This document shows, in pieces, positions 31,285 to 41,104 of a stretch of DNA of 64,000 nt. The notes under the pieces are model-generated. The model did no database searches. It saw only the letters and a list, made by a program, of their open reading frames with translations, and was not told where the DNA came from. Both the position numbers and the translations under genes were made by a program. The stretch's first letter is position 1. Each line of letters opens with the position of its first letter. Source of the stretch: Candidatus Ichthyocystis hellenicum (GTDB lineage Bacteria > Pseudomonadota > Gammaproteobacteria > Burkholderiales > 2013Ark19i). The DNA lies in NCBI RefSeq assembly GCF_001460935.1, contig NZ_LN906597.1, positions 1,977,227-2,041,226 of the forward strand, written 5' to 3'.

Positions 31285-33387
31285 CTATTTCCCCAAATCG
31301 GGGTCATATAATTCCAGCTTGTGCCTAGAATCACCACCAAAATTATCAAGGGCAGCATTCCATCTCTGTCTGCGCTCCTGTTCCTCAAGTTTCCACCCGG
31401 TAAGTCTATAATTACTTTGTTCTGAAGCCGCGCCAATATCGCTTTGTCCTGAATATTTTCTAGTAACAGCACCAGAATAATTAAAATTATCCGCACCACC
31501 TATTTTTTCCAGGTCGCTACCCATTACACCTAAGTCTAGTTCTCCAGAAAAAATCATCTGATCCAAGCTCAATGAGCGATAACCTAGAGATGCCACCTTA
31601 TCACCAGCACAGAAAGAAAATGATCGCGGCAACAAACCCTGTTTCCCCAAGGAGCAACTATCTTCTGCAGACGAATCAGCTACATCAGATTCATCAGACT
31701 TAGATAACACTATTTCAACATCTTCATCTGATATTAAACTATTAACAACTTCAAAAGACTGTAGCTCTATGGAGCTTACCAAACGTCTATATTCATGCTT
31801 TCTGATCCTCATAATAAAAACAATAATAAAAGCGGCAACACTAATTAAGAATATACCTAAAACAACCCACCATAACGAACCAAATTTATGAGCTTCATCA
31901 GTAGGCGTAATATGTGTAGTAACCACATGTGTGGTAACTACCTCGGTAGGAATGGTAAATTCAAAACTTGATTCAACTTCAAGAGCCTCTTCAATCGAAA
32001 TAACTTCTCTAACTCCACTAGGAAACCTATCACCGCTCAAATTAGGAACCTGAACAAATATTTTTATTCCCTCCTTTCTTGCTTGATGCACAGCACGTTC
32101 AACTGCAGGGGTATAAAAAAAACACGATGTAGTTTGCTCTGGAGGCATAATAATGTAGATATAGTAAGGCCTTGTGTTTGAGGAAAGTTCCAACACAGTA
32201 TTAATAGATGCCAAAATGTTTGACTCTGACAACTGCCTAACCATTATCTTGTTACCCGTCTTTTGATAGAAAGATGCCCTTAGATCCACAACCATAGACC
32301 CAGGAACCAACTGCCCAAGACGATAACTCACTAAACTTCCATCTACACATTCTCTTAATTTATTATCCTTATTTTCTCTACAACTTACACTGCCTGTATT
32401 TAATTCCTCATTTTTGCAAAAATTCCCCACCATATCACCATATTGAATAAAACATTTTGTCAAAGTAACTGTAATCCCTGGAATGGGGAGCAATTTGGTG
32501 GAATTAACTCCGTCAGAAACAATAGCAACATTAACTGGCTTATATTTACTTTTGTTTATCCGTAAAGTTGGAGAAATGTGAATAGGACCCACGGCAGTTG
32601 GCTCTACACGTGAAAGCACAACCGGAGCATTGTAATATTGGCAATTTTTCAGATGTTTGCCGCTGTACAAACTTCCCCTATCAGTAATAACTTCAATAGA
32701 GGATGGAAGCTCATCACAAACTACTTCTGACAATACAGATGGAGAAGAAACCTGTGCAATAAAAGACCTAACAACATCTGGATTATTAAAGCAATCCTGC
32801 TCCAAAGTAACATTGAGTGGGCATAATTGATCTCTAATCGTCATCGCTTGAGTCTTATTAATCCTGATTTCAACATTTTTTAGCACAGTTTCATTTCTAA
32901 CTATACCTGTATCATTAGCTAACAAAGGTGAATATAAACCTGTCCTAGACAAAAACATGCTGCCAATAATAGAGTGTACTTTTTTCGATTGGTTATTGTT
33001 TAGGGGTACATAAATACGAGCTGACGTCACGGTGATATTTGATAGTTGATGGTATAAGGATTCGGCAACGCTAGAACAATTAGCTCCTCCTGCCCCAGAA
33101 ACACCCGCCAATAAATCGGGTATCACGCCAATTACTGTAGATAATACACTTGGCTCCGTTGATGAAGAAGACCCAAATGAATTCAACTCATCCTGTGCCC
33201 TCTTTTGTCTAATATTGGCCTTATACATCTCCGTCAAAGGATTTTCTGTGTTTTCTTTAGGAGGTTCTGCTGTGCCATAACTAACAGAACGAAACTCTTT
33301 CCATTTATGATCTGTATCTAACAAATAATCATGGGATTCATCTGTTTTTGTTGTCATTTTATAAAAAAAAGAAGATAGAATACGCAT
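31285..33387 (-). CDS. Surface-type membrane protein with large ectodomain (700 aa)
   Basis: Convergent with toxin 1, 26 bases apart. The start is uncertain: ATG 33387 gives 700 residues and ATG 33357 gives 690; neither has a strong ribosome binding site. Residues 1-79 are hydrophilic and contain RQKR at 60-63. Residues 80-100 (VLSTVIGVIPDLLAG) form a hydrophobic segment, and a Cys-containing ectodomain extends to about 503. Its last part (YIYIIMPPE, then AVHQARKEGIKIFVQVP) has a beta-alpha-beta pattern faintly like a von Willebrand A fold, unproven. A Thr/Val stalk precedes a span at about 505-526. The cytosolic tail of about 174 residues has Ser-rich acidic stretches, YRSLSLDQM, and a terminal RQRWNAALDNFGGDSR motif. 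It is a full-length paralogue of the gene at 33869. Confidence 0.75.
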   Translation of the reverse strand: MRILSSFFYKMTTKTDESHDYLLDTDHKWKEFRSVSYGTAEPPKENTENPLTEMYKANIRQKRAQDELNSFGSSSSTEPSVLSTVIGVIPDLLAGVSGAGGANCSSVAESLYHQLSNITVTSARIYVPLNNNQSKKVHSIIGSMFLSRTGLYSPLLANDTGIVRNETVLKNVEIRINKTQAMTIRDQLCPLNVTLEQDCFNNPDVVRSFIAQVSSPSVLSEVVCDELPSSIEVITDRGSLYSGKHLKNCQYYNAPVVLSRVEPTAVGPIHISPTLRINKSKYKPVNVAIVSDGVNSTKLLPIPGITVTLTKCFIQYGDMVGNFCKNEELNTGSVSCRENKDNKLRECVDGSLVSYRLGQLVPGSMVVDLRASFYQKTGNKIMVRQLSESNILASINTVLELSSNTRPYYIYIIMPPEQTTSCFFYTPAVERAVHQARKEGIKIFVQVPNLSGDRFPSGVREVISIEEALEVESSFEFTIPTEVVTTHVVTTHITPTDEAHKFGSLWWVVLGIFLISVAAFIIVFIMRIRKHEYRRLVSSIELQSFEVVNSLISDEDVEIVLSKSDESDVADSSAEDSCSLGKQGLLPRSFSFCAGDKVASLGYRSLSLDQMIFSGELDLGVMGSDLEKIGGADNFNYSGAVTRKYSGQSDIGAASEQSNYRLTGWKLEEQERRQRWNAALDNFGGDSRHKLELYDPDLGK

Positions 33388-33868
33388 GCCGTGGTGTATT
33401 TACAAATTCATCAAGATAAAAGACAAAGCACCTATTGTCATAAGCTACAACAATTTTATTTACCTTTCTACTGCTTAGTTATACCTTTTTATTTGTAACC
33501 ACTAAAATTGATGGTTACTATTTTCATTTATCATTAAATGGGTTTCCATTTACAATGTCGACAAACACATATAAATCAGTAGGCATCTATCATAAAATAA
33601 ACGCTTATTTTGCCAATGACCATATACTTAATGCATGCAACTTAGCAAATTACCTGTTATTTTTTCATAAAGATAAGGCAGCACATTAAGCTCGACTGAC
33701 AATACTTTGCAAAAAACACAGCAAAGCACACAAAGCTTATAAGAAAAATATAAAACTAATTAGATTAAAGGAACAAGAAACTTAAAAGTCACAACCCAGA
33801 TAACTCTGTTTTAGCAACACTGCAACAAAAACCAATTAAAAAGACTTTGGTCTTACGCTTACATAATT
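33388..33868. other. Intergenic region, 480 bases
   Basis: It lies between two genes on the minus strand. AT-rich; no frame, repeat or RNA gene is recognised. Confidence 0.4.
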
Positions 33869-34876
33869 CTATTCAGTCCAATTATAAACGTCATAATCCA
33901 ACCTATATCGACTGTCCCCACCAAAATTATTAAGAGCAGCATTCCATCTCCTTCTGCGTAGCAACTCCTCTCTCTGCCACCATGTAAGATTCAAGTTATG
34001 TCGGCTTGAAGAAACATTAGGAGCTACACTCAAATCACCAACGGAGGGAGCACCTTCCCCGTTGTCTACCGATTCATCCCCGCCCTGACAAACATCACCT
34101 AATCTTAACCCAGACAAACTCATCTGATCCAGACTCAAGGAACGGTAGCACGGCATTGTGATGCCATGCGCATTACTAAAAGAGTGAGAACGTGACAATA
34201 AACACAAGTCATCAACACACCTATCTTCCCCACGTTCTGTTTCTCTACTAAGAGGATCTACTATTACCGGACGAACCAAACTTAGTCCCAACCCATAAAA
34301 ATTGGCTTCACCCATACTTAAAGAACGACAACGTCTAGATAGAGCCCCACCTCTAGAAACCGAAGAACTACAATTCAAGTCGCCTAAAGAAACAGAACGA
34401 GATGACAAACAAAACCCATAGGCTGGATTATCAATCATTAAATAATTATCTGATAAATTAAGACGTTCACTGGAATCATCAGCATAAAGCCTATCTTCAG
34501 AATATCCTGGAGACAAGCGATGACCTCCATAAAAATATCTAACACGTTTTAACTCCACATAGCTTACCTCTGGTCTTCTTCTGCGTTTTCTCACTACCAC
34601 CCGTAATATTAAAAAAGCAGATGCGGCACAAGCTAATAGAAATAAAGTCAACACACCAAATAAAACTGTATTGTCGCCTCCAGGAATAACCGTAACATTA
34701 TCAATTGGGGTCACATATTCTTCATCAATGCGTGTAGTAGTATAGTCAGTAGTTGTTGTTGCTCCAGTAGTTGTTGTTGCCCCAGTAGTTGTTGTTGCTT
34801 CAGTAGTTGTTGTTGCTTCAGTAGTTGGATCAGAGTTAAAACCACAAACTGGGATCAAGCAAGAAAAGAAGTACAA
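33869..34876 (-). CDS. N-terminally truncated paralogue of the 700-aa surface protein, fused to toxin-derived sequence
   Basis: The frame opens at a weak TTG at 34876 and gives 335 residues. Its first 17 residues or so are the antisense of the toxin leader (34826-34876). A Thr-rich stalk of 18-base units follows, then a span at about 71-95 and a basic stop-transfer (RKRRRRP). A cytosolic tail of about 240 residues repeats R-S-x-S-L/M motifs (RSVSLGDL, CRSLSMGE, YRSLSLDQM) and ends RRRRWNAALNNFGGDSR. The tail aligns with that of the gene at 31285, but the ectodomain is missing. The simplest reading is a gene cut by recombination at 34826. Whether it is expressed is unclear. Confidence 0.6.
   Translation of the reverse strand: MYFFSCLIPVCGFNSDPTTEATTTTEATTTTGATTTTGATTTTDYTTTRIDEEYVTPIDNVTVIPGGDNTVLFGVLTLFLLACAASAFLILRVVVRKRRRRPEVSYVELKRVRYFYGGHRLSPGYSEDRLYADDSSERLNLSDNYLMIDNPAYGFCLSSRSVSLGDLNCSSSVSRGGALSRRCRSLSMGEANFYGLGLSLVRPVIVDPLSRETERGEDRCVDDLCLLSRSHSFSNAHGITMPCYRSLSLDQMSLSGLRLGDVCQGGDESVDNGEGAPSVGDLSVAPNVSSSRHNLNLTWWQREELLRRRRWNAALNNFGGDSRYRLDYDVYNWTE
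34748..34826 (-). repeat. 18-base tandem repeat encoding a Thr-rich stalk
   Basis: About four units of 18 bases (on the plus strand GTAGTTGTTGTTGC plus four bases) encode TTEATT, TTEATT, TTGATT and TTGATT. Such in-frame tandem repeats in a membrane-proximal stalk can vary in length by slippage. The paralogue at 31285 has only a short VVTTHVVTTH stalk. Confidence 0.8.
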
Positions 34877-35041
34877 AGATTTGTTGACTGGAATAATGAT
34901 CTAGACAAAAGGTTAGCTCAAGAGGGAGAGAAAGCAAGCTCTTCAGCCCTAGTCATTCCATTAAAACCACTTGCTTCGCAAAATATAGAGATAGTTTATA
35001 GAAACGAACTACCAGAACAAAAACAACAGAGCAGGAGCAGT
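34826..35041 (+). repeat. Toxin leader segment, shared with 46769-46981
   Basis: About 215 bases almost identical to 46769-46981 (I count about three differences). Both begin abruptly at GGATCAGAGTTAAAACC, next to unrelated sequences: the surface-protein stalk here, the toxin-3 body there. In frame with the following toxin it reads TNWDQARKEVQRFVDWNNDL, then DKRLAQEGEK and NIEIVYRNELP, aligning with residues 5-39 of toxin 1. It is therefore coding sequence of an older, longer toxin N-terminus that now lacks a start. Confidence 0.75.
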
Positions 35042-38000
35042 TTGTTTCCATCATTACTTGCTGAAGCTATGCCAATACCCCGTGGAGACATCAGACGAGC
35101 GTCAGAAGAAAAACACATACGCGAGGAATTCGATTATTGGGCTAGTAACAATCACCAACAAGAAAACCCACATCATCGAGTAAAACGCGCCCTAGATAGC
35201 CCTGTTGCCTCGCCTGCCGATTCGGTCTCAGATTTTGTTGGCTTTGTGCAGAAAAACTTCGGTCTACTAGATCAAACTGCAATGGATTCATACATAGCAA
35301 ACATTCAGCAAAGCGGATTCTCATCTGATGCCGCTCAGGAAGGATTCAAGAAATTTTTAGGAGCAATGGGCACTGTTGACCGAGTTTATTCCCTTAAAAA
35401 TAATGACCTGGCGAATCGGGGTTATGAATTAAAATGCAGAATAATAGCCGCTATATATTTTGACAAACCTGAATACACGAAGAGTTACGAAACAACAGAC
35501 CCAACTTCATTTGAAGATGCCCTCGATGTACTAAGAAACCTTGGAGTCAATGATGACAATCTTAGATTAATAACCAATGACAAAGCACTTACTAATGCTT
35601 TCGTCGTGCTAAAAATATCAAATGAAAAGTTAATTAGTACGCTAGGGGAAAATCACGCCATTGCCAGACAAAGCCTCATAGAAGGAAATCTTCTTGATAC
35701 ACATGTTCGATCAGCTCAAGAATTATTAAATGATCCCAAATTACAGACTCGTTTTGATGATTACTTTGCTTCATGGTTTGATGGCTTACGTGCAGAAGAA
35801 CAAACTATAGTCATGAACACTCCTGAAATTAAAGCACCGGTAAAATTTACCCAAGATCCTTTAATCGATGGGGCTCTTCTTAACACCATTATGGCATCTG
35901 GTATATGCCACGGATTATCACTGTGTTTTGCAGATTCAGTACAAAGATATGGAGTTGACCACGCAGTTAAATTTGTTTCCAATGTAGACTCACTAGTCAC
36001 CGAATCAATTACAGACGGACAGCTACAAGAAATAACTCAGCTAAAAACATCGCTATACCATCTGAATAACCTAGCAATGACTTCGGGTGAAATGGTCCAA
36101 TATCAATCACCAAACTTCTTGGCAAGAGCAGACTATAGAACACAAATGAGTGCTGAAGAAATATACAGATTAGTATTACATAGAAGAGTAAGAGAAGGTG
36201 CCGTGTTCTTCATTGGAGTACCTGAGCACGTAGTTGTCTTGGTAAAAGGATTTCCTGACGCTCCCAACTTAGTAGGAAGAACCCCTCTACTAACTTTCTT
36301 TGACTCCAATATTGGCGTATTTCCACTTCTCACTAGAGCACAAGCTATTCCTTTTTTGCAGAAAATACTTGATGAATACGGTAGCATGGATCGACTGACT
36401 CCAGTCTCTCCGGGAGATGGTCGTGCTGTCGTTGCCAGGTATAATCCAAACTTCTCCGATCAAGTTATTCCTACCCTAGGAAATTACCCTGTACGGAATG
36501 TACTCTCCGACATCGACGGACTTATAAGCGCAGGAGCAATAAGAAGGAGAAGCCCATTAGCCTCTTTAGCAGCAGCAGTAGCAGGAAATGTTGATCCATC
36601 ATCGTTTCGTGGTCGCCTGCGTGGTCGCCTAATGTCTGATCGCAACCCAAATTCTCCCTCGTTTTACCCGCATACACCGGAATTACAAGCAAGACCTAAC
36701 CTTGATACTACTACCAATGCACGCGACCTACTCACTCTAAGATCAACCGCCTCTGAACTTTATATTCATATTAGCAATGCCATACGAAGAGCTGGTATTT
36801 CAGTCGAAGATGCTTTGATAGATATGAATAGCTTATTTAGGGCAGCAAGTGAAGTGGATCCTAACAACAACAACAATAATAATATCAATGTAAGAGTATG
36901 GTCTGCTAGAGAGGCAGCAACTGAGGTAACAGCAAAAATAGGAACAGAAACGTATCGGGCTCAAATGGAAGCTTTTTTTCATAAAAACTCTAAGAAAGCT
37001 GTAGCAATGGTAAGAGTTAATGTTGGAAAGCTGCATAAACTTTATCAGATGACAAAAATAGTATATCCAGCTACCAAATTTGATACGATAGCAACAAAAT
37101 TTACTGGTTTGATTTTTGACATTGTCAATATAGCCAATTTATATGAGATGCATAAATATCTCGACCTAATACAAAACTTACCAGAAGCAGATAAAACCCT
37201 ATTTATAATTAATTACGCAGCCTCAATGACTGATATGGTTTGTGCTTCAGCTCAATGGAGTGCAATACTAACTGAACAACTATCAACACTAACCTCCTCC
37301 TCTCTTGAAGTTGCTGCTCGGGTATCTGAAAGCACTGGAAATGTAATAGCATCCTCCTCCGTTGGCGCTTCAGCAGGAGCTATAGTTACTGGGATAGTAA
37401 ACACAGGCTTCTCAATCAAAAACATGGTAGAAGCTAAAACAGCGTATCAATTCAACAGTGCGGCCATGGACTTAGCTACCAGCCTATCCTCTATAGTCCT
37501 TGGTACCCTCGGACTAATATTCCCTGGATTCGGAGCAATAATTGCAGGTATTAGTCTTGTAATAGCAACACTTAAGCAGGCAATATCAAAATATTATCAG
37601 CAATCAACCGTTGGGCTTTACAAAGCTATGAAGGGATTTTGCAAAACAGATATGGAGTTCAAGTCCATTATCGAGCTGCTACTTGCAAACTGGCTAGGCA
37701 TTGATTCAAGTGTTATTTCTTTTGACCCGAACATTCCTATTGATACTGTCAATATATCGGGGCACACGATAACAGCAACTAAAACAAGAAATTCATTCCA
37801 ACTAAGGCCCATGTATAACAAGGAATATGGTGTAAATTCAATATTTTCAATGAAAGAAATAGCAAAAATACGTTTCTCATTTGACAAAATGATGGAACTA
37901 AAACCTCTTGCAATAAAATTAATCTACCCTCATATAAATCTTAGACAGGCAGTCAGCCGTATGAATAAAAAATCATTATCAATAGAGAAAGTTAATCCTT

Positions 38001-41000
38001 CATTATCAAAGATACTGCTCTTACCACAAGGCAAGCCATTAACATACATCTCTGCTTACGAGGAATTTATTGCTGGTTTTGGCGCACCAAGACGGGAAAA
38101 AGTACGATCTCTATTCAGGTATATAAGTGCAGTTGTAGATTCTTCAGAAAACCCTATAGACCATAAAGACCTTGGTAAATCGTGGATTGACCCATATCAT
38201 GTTCCAGGCAAAAGAAGAAGAATACCCAAGCCACGCAAGTACCTTCCTTTAGTGACATACAACTTCAACTCTTACGGGGGAACTCTTGCTGTTAGCTATG
38301 ATAGAGGTTACTACAATCACGACAGCAAACACACGACAGTAGTAACCGTCGGTCAAGACTCCCCGATTCTTATGATTCCTCCCGCATTAGATTTTCCTGC
38401 CAATCAAATTGGTATCACAGGAATGATGAGAAACTCATGGAACAGGGACGCCTTAACTCGTGAGTACACACTCGACTTAAAACCAAACGCTACCGCCGCC
38501 ATAATAGCTAATCCGAACGCAGATATAAATTTTAGAGAAGTTCCTGATACAGCTAAAATCGGAATTACGGAGTGGTACCCAGGACAAATTAAAGATGTAA
38601 AAATAGTCCCTGGCACAGGTAGATTTGATATAGTTTTAGAAATGAAACCAACACCTATACAAGAATCAGATCAGGGAAATTCGTCACCAAAAGAATCTCC
38701 CCTTGACAAATGGAAAAAATATTTGCCAGTATGCAAATTAGAAGATCCTGATCCAAAAGACCACAAAAACGCTGACTATTTCGATCCACTAGCAGGTAGA
38801 GCAAAAACCTCGACTAAATTTTCTATTCCAGAAGAAAGAGTAGTAACTTTAAATCTTCAAGAAGGAATAGATCCTGATACCCAAAAATCATATTCAAGTT
38901 TGGCCTGTACTGTAAGAAAAGAAGGAATACAAGTAGAAATCATTGGAAACCCAACATCATCCAGTCCATCTGAATTCATGGATCTATGGACAGTTGGACA
39001 AGCAGAAAAAATGAAAAAAGACATAGCAGCCTTGCTTCGCAAATCCCCACAAACGGGACCAAACCCTTTATCTTCGATGATTACCTGGAAAGATGTAACC
39101 CTCGTCTATGATTTAACTTGTCGCAGTGACAAATCTACTTTCGCAGGAGCAGGATGGCTGGCATTACCGAAGAAATCTATCGGAGAGAATACTCAGGAAT
39201 CTGGAGATCCCTATCCTAAATTGAAAAATGAACACGTAATTCCCCTGTGTTTATCAAAGGGAGTTAGAGACAAGTATGGTAGCTCCAATGATGATTGGAT
39301 GGATACTGAGTTGATCTGGATCCACGAGCCCCAAAGCAATGACAGAGTAGAATCAAAAAACGAGAAATGGCCTTCATTCGGAACTTATTATTTTTTCAGT
39401 GAAGGAAAAAGCTTACTACTAAAACAAGTAGATGACCACCCCGTTCGGCTGAACCAAGTATCGATATCACGCATTCACCCCAAACAGGTAATCAATGCTA
39501 TCACAGGCAGATTACAAGTTGTGCCTGGAGAAACTGAATTTAGCCCTCAAGGAGTTGATGGGGGGGCTAATGGCAACTTGTTTATCGCCATTGATGATGT
39601 TGCAACCAATTCAACCTTCCTGAATAGGACCCTGGAATTTCATAAAACAAAGCCCCTCTCAACTGTCTTGGTGCCAAATATTCCGATGTTAGATAAAAAT
39701 GCTACGGCAATAATTCGGACACTTATCAAAACCTCTTCGGACACGTTTGTTGTTCCAATTGAAGAATCCAATCATCCACGTTTTATTGGAACATTAACAT
39801 ATAACAGTGGACATATTGGAGTAATTAAAAGCAATAGAGCTATTCGCTTCAAACGTAATTTGCGGAGCACTGAAACTCAAACCATAAGATTGCACTTGGT
39901 TGACCCTATCCCACAAACTCAAAAAAATGATGCCTTAGAAGAAGAACAATTACCTCAATTACAAGAACTATTCAAAGAAGAACAAATTTTGGACGCTAAC
40001 GTTAATCCTTTACTAAATATTCTTACTGTACGGTTGTCGCCAGGAATACTAATTGGATTACAGATGGCTGCAAACTCAAGAGGAGAATGGCAAAGGAATA
40101 TGCAACTTCTAGGAGTCGGAGGCGAGATATGGGAAGATTTACAAAAAAATGAAGACCACGGAGCCTACATAAAGCAGAAATTGGAAAGCTTGTTCTCGAA
40201 GTACGGAACGCCGCAACAACGGTTCTTTCCAGTAACAACCCCGGTAACAACTGATGCGCCGGAAGGCAGCGTGGCACCGATAATTTGGTACGACACCCTA
40301 AATTTTCAAATGTTCGCGGTAAACTGGAATGCAGTAAGAGTCCCCTCATCAACAGGAGAAACAACTGTAGAAAAAATACCTCAGGTATACCATATAACTG
40401 GCTATAGCCAAAAAGAACGGCAAGTACTTTATGTGACAGTATTAGCCAAATACACGCCGGTAGATTATCTGGCTTCGATTCCTATCAATGGCAATAAAGA
40501 ATGTAGCAACTGGGCTTTGAAGTTCTCGTCGCTACAAGACATGGGAGACTACCGTTTTCTTGGCAAACTCTGGCAAAGCAATGAAGGAAAAACACAATAC
40601 AAAACACCTCCATTGCCTGGAGTAAAACACCTGACGCTATTGCCACAAGATAAGGTAGAAAATAGTGACGCGCCAGCAGTAGAGTTAGTGATACTAAAAG
40701 AATCAATGGAGTACTTAAAGTCAATAACCTTGGCAAGTAACCTTGGACTGACAGAAGAAACAGAAATGTTGCCGAAACTAAAATTCAGCTCAGCTGGTTA
40801 TACTGAATTTATGGGGGTCCCTCTTGATCCGGTAATGATCAAAGTAGATGGGTCGGATTTAATAATGGAAGTCTTAAAACCCAAAATAAATCATTCTGAC
40901 CCACAGGAAGGACCCGGGTACTTTATTATCCGGTTAGAACAAGCATTTAATGAAACTTTGTCACTACACCACAGTTGCGGAGATATAGTCACGGTTGGAG

Positions 41001-41104
41001 AAAAAACATACTCACTACATGACTTACAAACCATGCTGCCGCAGTCCACAAGAACCGGGTTCGATGAATCTCAGGATGGAAACAATGAGATGGAGGAACT
41101 TTAA
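35042..41104 (+). CDS. Giant toxin 2: C58-like cysteine protease plus TcdA/TcdB-type pore-forming region
   Basis: This 2020-residue protein starts at TTG 35042, though homologous coding sequence continues upstream without a start. Furin-type site RVKR at 46-49. C58-like triad: Cys289 in GICHGLSL, His396 in EHVVVLVKG, Asp421 in FFDSNIGVF, the spacing and context expected for YopT-type proteases. A poly-Asn run lies near residue 610. The hydrophobic pore-forming region is at about 765-860, and conserved YDRGYYNHDS and IPPALDFPANQIG lie around 1095-1130. A second furin-type site RFKR is at 1602-1605, with an unrecognised C-terminal part to 2020. This is the best candidate for an intact active toxin: triad, pore region and both sites are present. 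Export route is unknown and no classical signal peptide is visible. Confidence 0.82.
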   Translation: MFPSLLAEAMPIPRGDIRRASEEKHIREEFDYWASNNHQQENPHHRVKRALDSPVASPADSVSDFVGFVQKNFGLLDQTAMDSYIANIQQSGFSSDAAQEGFKKFLGAMGTVDRVYSLKNNDLANRGYELKCRIIAAIYFDKPEYTKSYETTDPTSFEDALDVLRNLGVNDDNLRLITNDKALTNAFVVLKISNEKLISTLGENHAIARQSLIEGNLLDTHVRSAQELLNDPKLQTRFDDYFASWFDGLRAEEQTIVMNTPEIKAPVKFTQDPLIDGALLNTIMASGICHGLSLCFADSVQRYGVDHAVKFVSNVDSLVTESITDGQLQEITQLKTSLYHLNNLAMTSGEMVQYQSPNFLARADYRTQMSAEEIYRLVLHRRVREGAVFFIGVPEHVVVLVKGFPDAPNLVGRTPLLTFFDSNIGVFPLLTRAQAIPFLQKILDEYGSMDRLTPVSPGDGRAVVARYNPNFSDQVIPTLGNYPVRNVLSDIDGLISAGAIRRRSPLASLAAAVAGNVDPSSFRGRLRGRLMSDRNPNSPSFYPHTPELQARPNLDTTTNARDLLTLRSTASELYIHISNAIRRAGISVEDALIDMNSLFRAASEVDPNNNNNNNINVRVWSAREAATEVTAKIGTETYRAQMEAFFHKNSKKAVAMVRVNVGKLHKLYQMTKIVYPATKFDTIATKFTGLIFDIVNIANLYEMHKYLDLIQNLPEADKTLFIINYAASMTDMVCASAQWSAILTEQLSTLTSSSLEVAARVSESTGNVIASSSVGASAGAIVTGIVNTGFSIKNMVEAKTAYQFNSAAMDLATSLSSIVLGTLGLIFPGFGAIIAGISLVIATLKQAISKYYQQSTVGLYKAMKGFCKTDMEFKSIIELLLANWLGIDSSVISFDPNIPIDTVNISGHTITATKTRNSFQLRPMYNKEYGVNSIFSMKEIAKIRFSFDKMMELKPLAIKLIYPHINLRQAVSRMNKKSLSIEKVNPSLSKILLLPQGKPLTYISAYEEFIAGFGAPRREKVRSLFRYISAVVDSSENPIDHKDLGKSWIDPYHVPGKRRRIPKPRKYLPLVTYNFNSYGGTLAVSYDRGYYNHDSKHTTVVTVGQDSPILMIPPALDFPANQIGITGMMRNSWNRDALTREYTLDLKPNATAAIIANPNADINFREVPDTAKIGITEWYPGQIKDVKIVPGTGRFDIVLEMKPTPIQESDQGNSSPKESPLDKWKKYLPVCKLEDPDPKDHKNADYFDPLAGRAKTSTKFSIPEERVVTLNLQEGIDPDTQKSYSSLACTVRKEGIQVEIIGNPTSSSPSEFMDLWTVGQAEKMKKDIAALLRKSPQTGPNPLSSMITWKDVTLVYDLTCRSDKSTFAGAGWLALPKKSIGENTQESGDPYPKLKNEHVIPLCLSKGVRDKYGSSNDDWMDTELIWIHEPQSNDRVESKNEKWPSFGTYYFFSEGKSLLLKQVDDHPVRLNQVSISRIHPKQVINAITGRLQVVPGETEFSPQGVDGGANGNLFIAIDDVATNSTFLNRTLEFHKTKPLSTVLVPNIPMLDKNATAIIRTLIKTSSDTFVVPIEESNHPRFIGTLTYNSGHIGVIKSNRAIRFKRNLRSTETQTIRLHLVDPIPQTQKNDALEEEQLPQLQELFKEEQILDANVNPLLNILTVRLSPGILIGLQMAANSRGEWQRNMQLLGVGGEIWEDLQKNEDHGAYIKQKLESLFSKYGTPQQRFFPVTTPVTTDAPEGSVAPIIWYDTLNFQMFAVNWNAVRVPSSTGETTVEKIPQVYHITGYSQKERQVLYVTVLAKYTPVDYLASIPINGNKECSNWALKFSSLQDMGDYRFLGKLWQSNEGKTQYKTPPLPGVKHLTLLPQDKVENSDAPAVELVILKESMEYLKSITLASNLGLTEETEMLPKLKFSSAGYTEFMGVPLDPVMIKVDGSDLIMEVLKPKINHSDPQEGPGYFIIRLEQAFNETLSLHHSCGDIVTVGEKTYSLHDLQTMLPQSTRTGFDESQDGNNEMEEL

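Noticed and set aside
31285..33387. Von Willebrand A domain in the 700-aa protein
   Set aside because: Only a vague beta-alpha-beta pattern is visible; the metal-binding D-x-S-x-S motif is not there (VVDLRASF at best). Kept as a remark, not as a call.
36862..36892. Poly-Asn codon run in toxins 2, 3 and 4 as a phase-variable tract
   Set aside because: It is a triplet (AAC/AAT) run, so slippage would not shift the frame; lengths are similar in all three copies.
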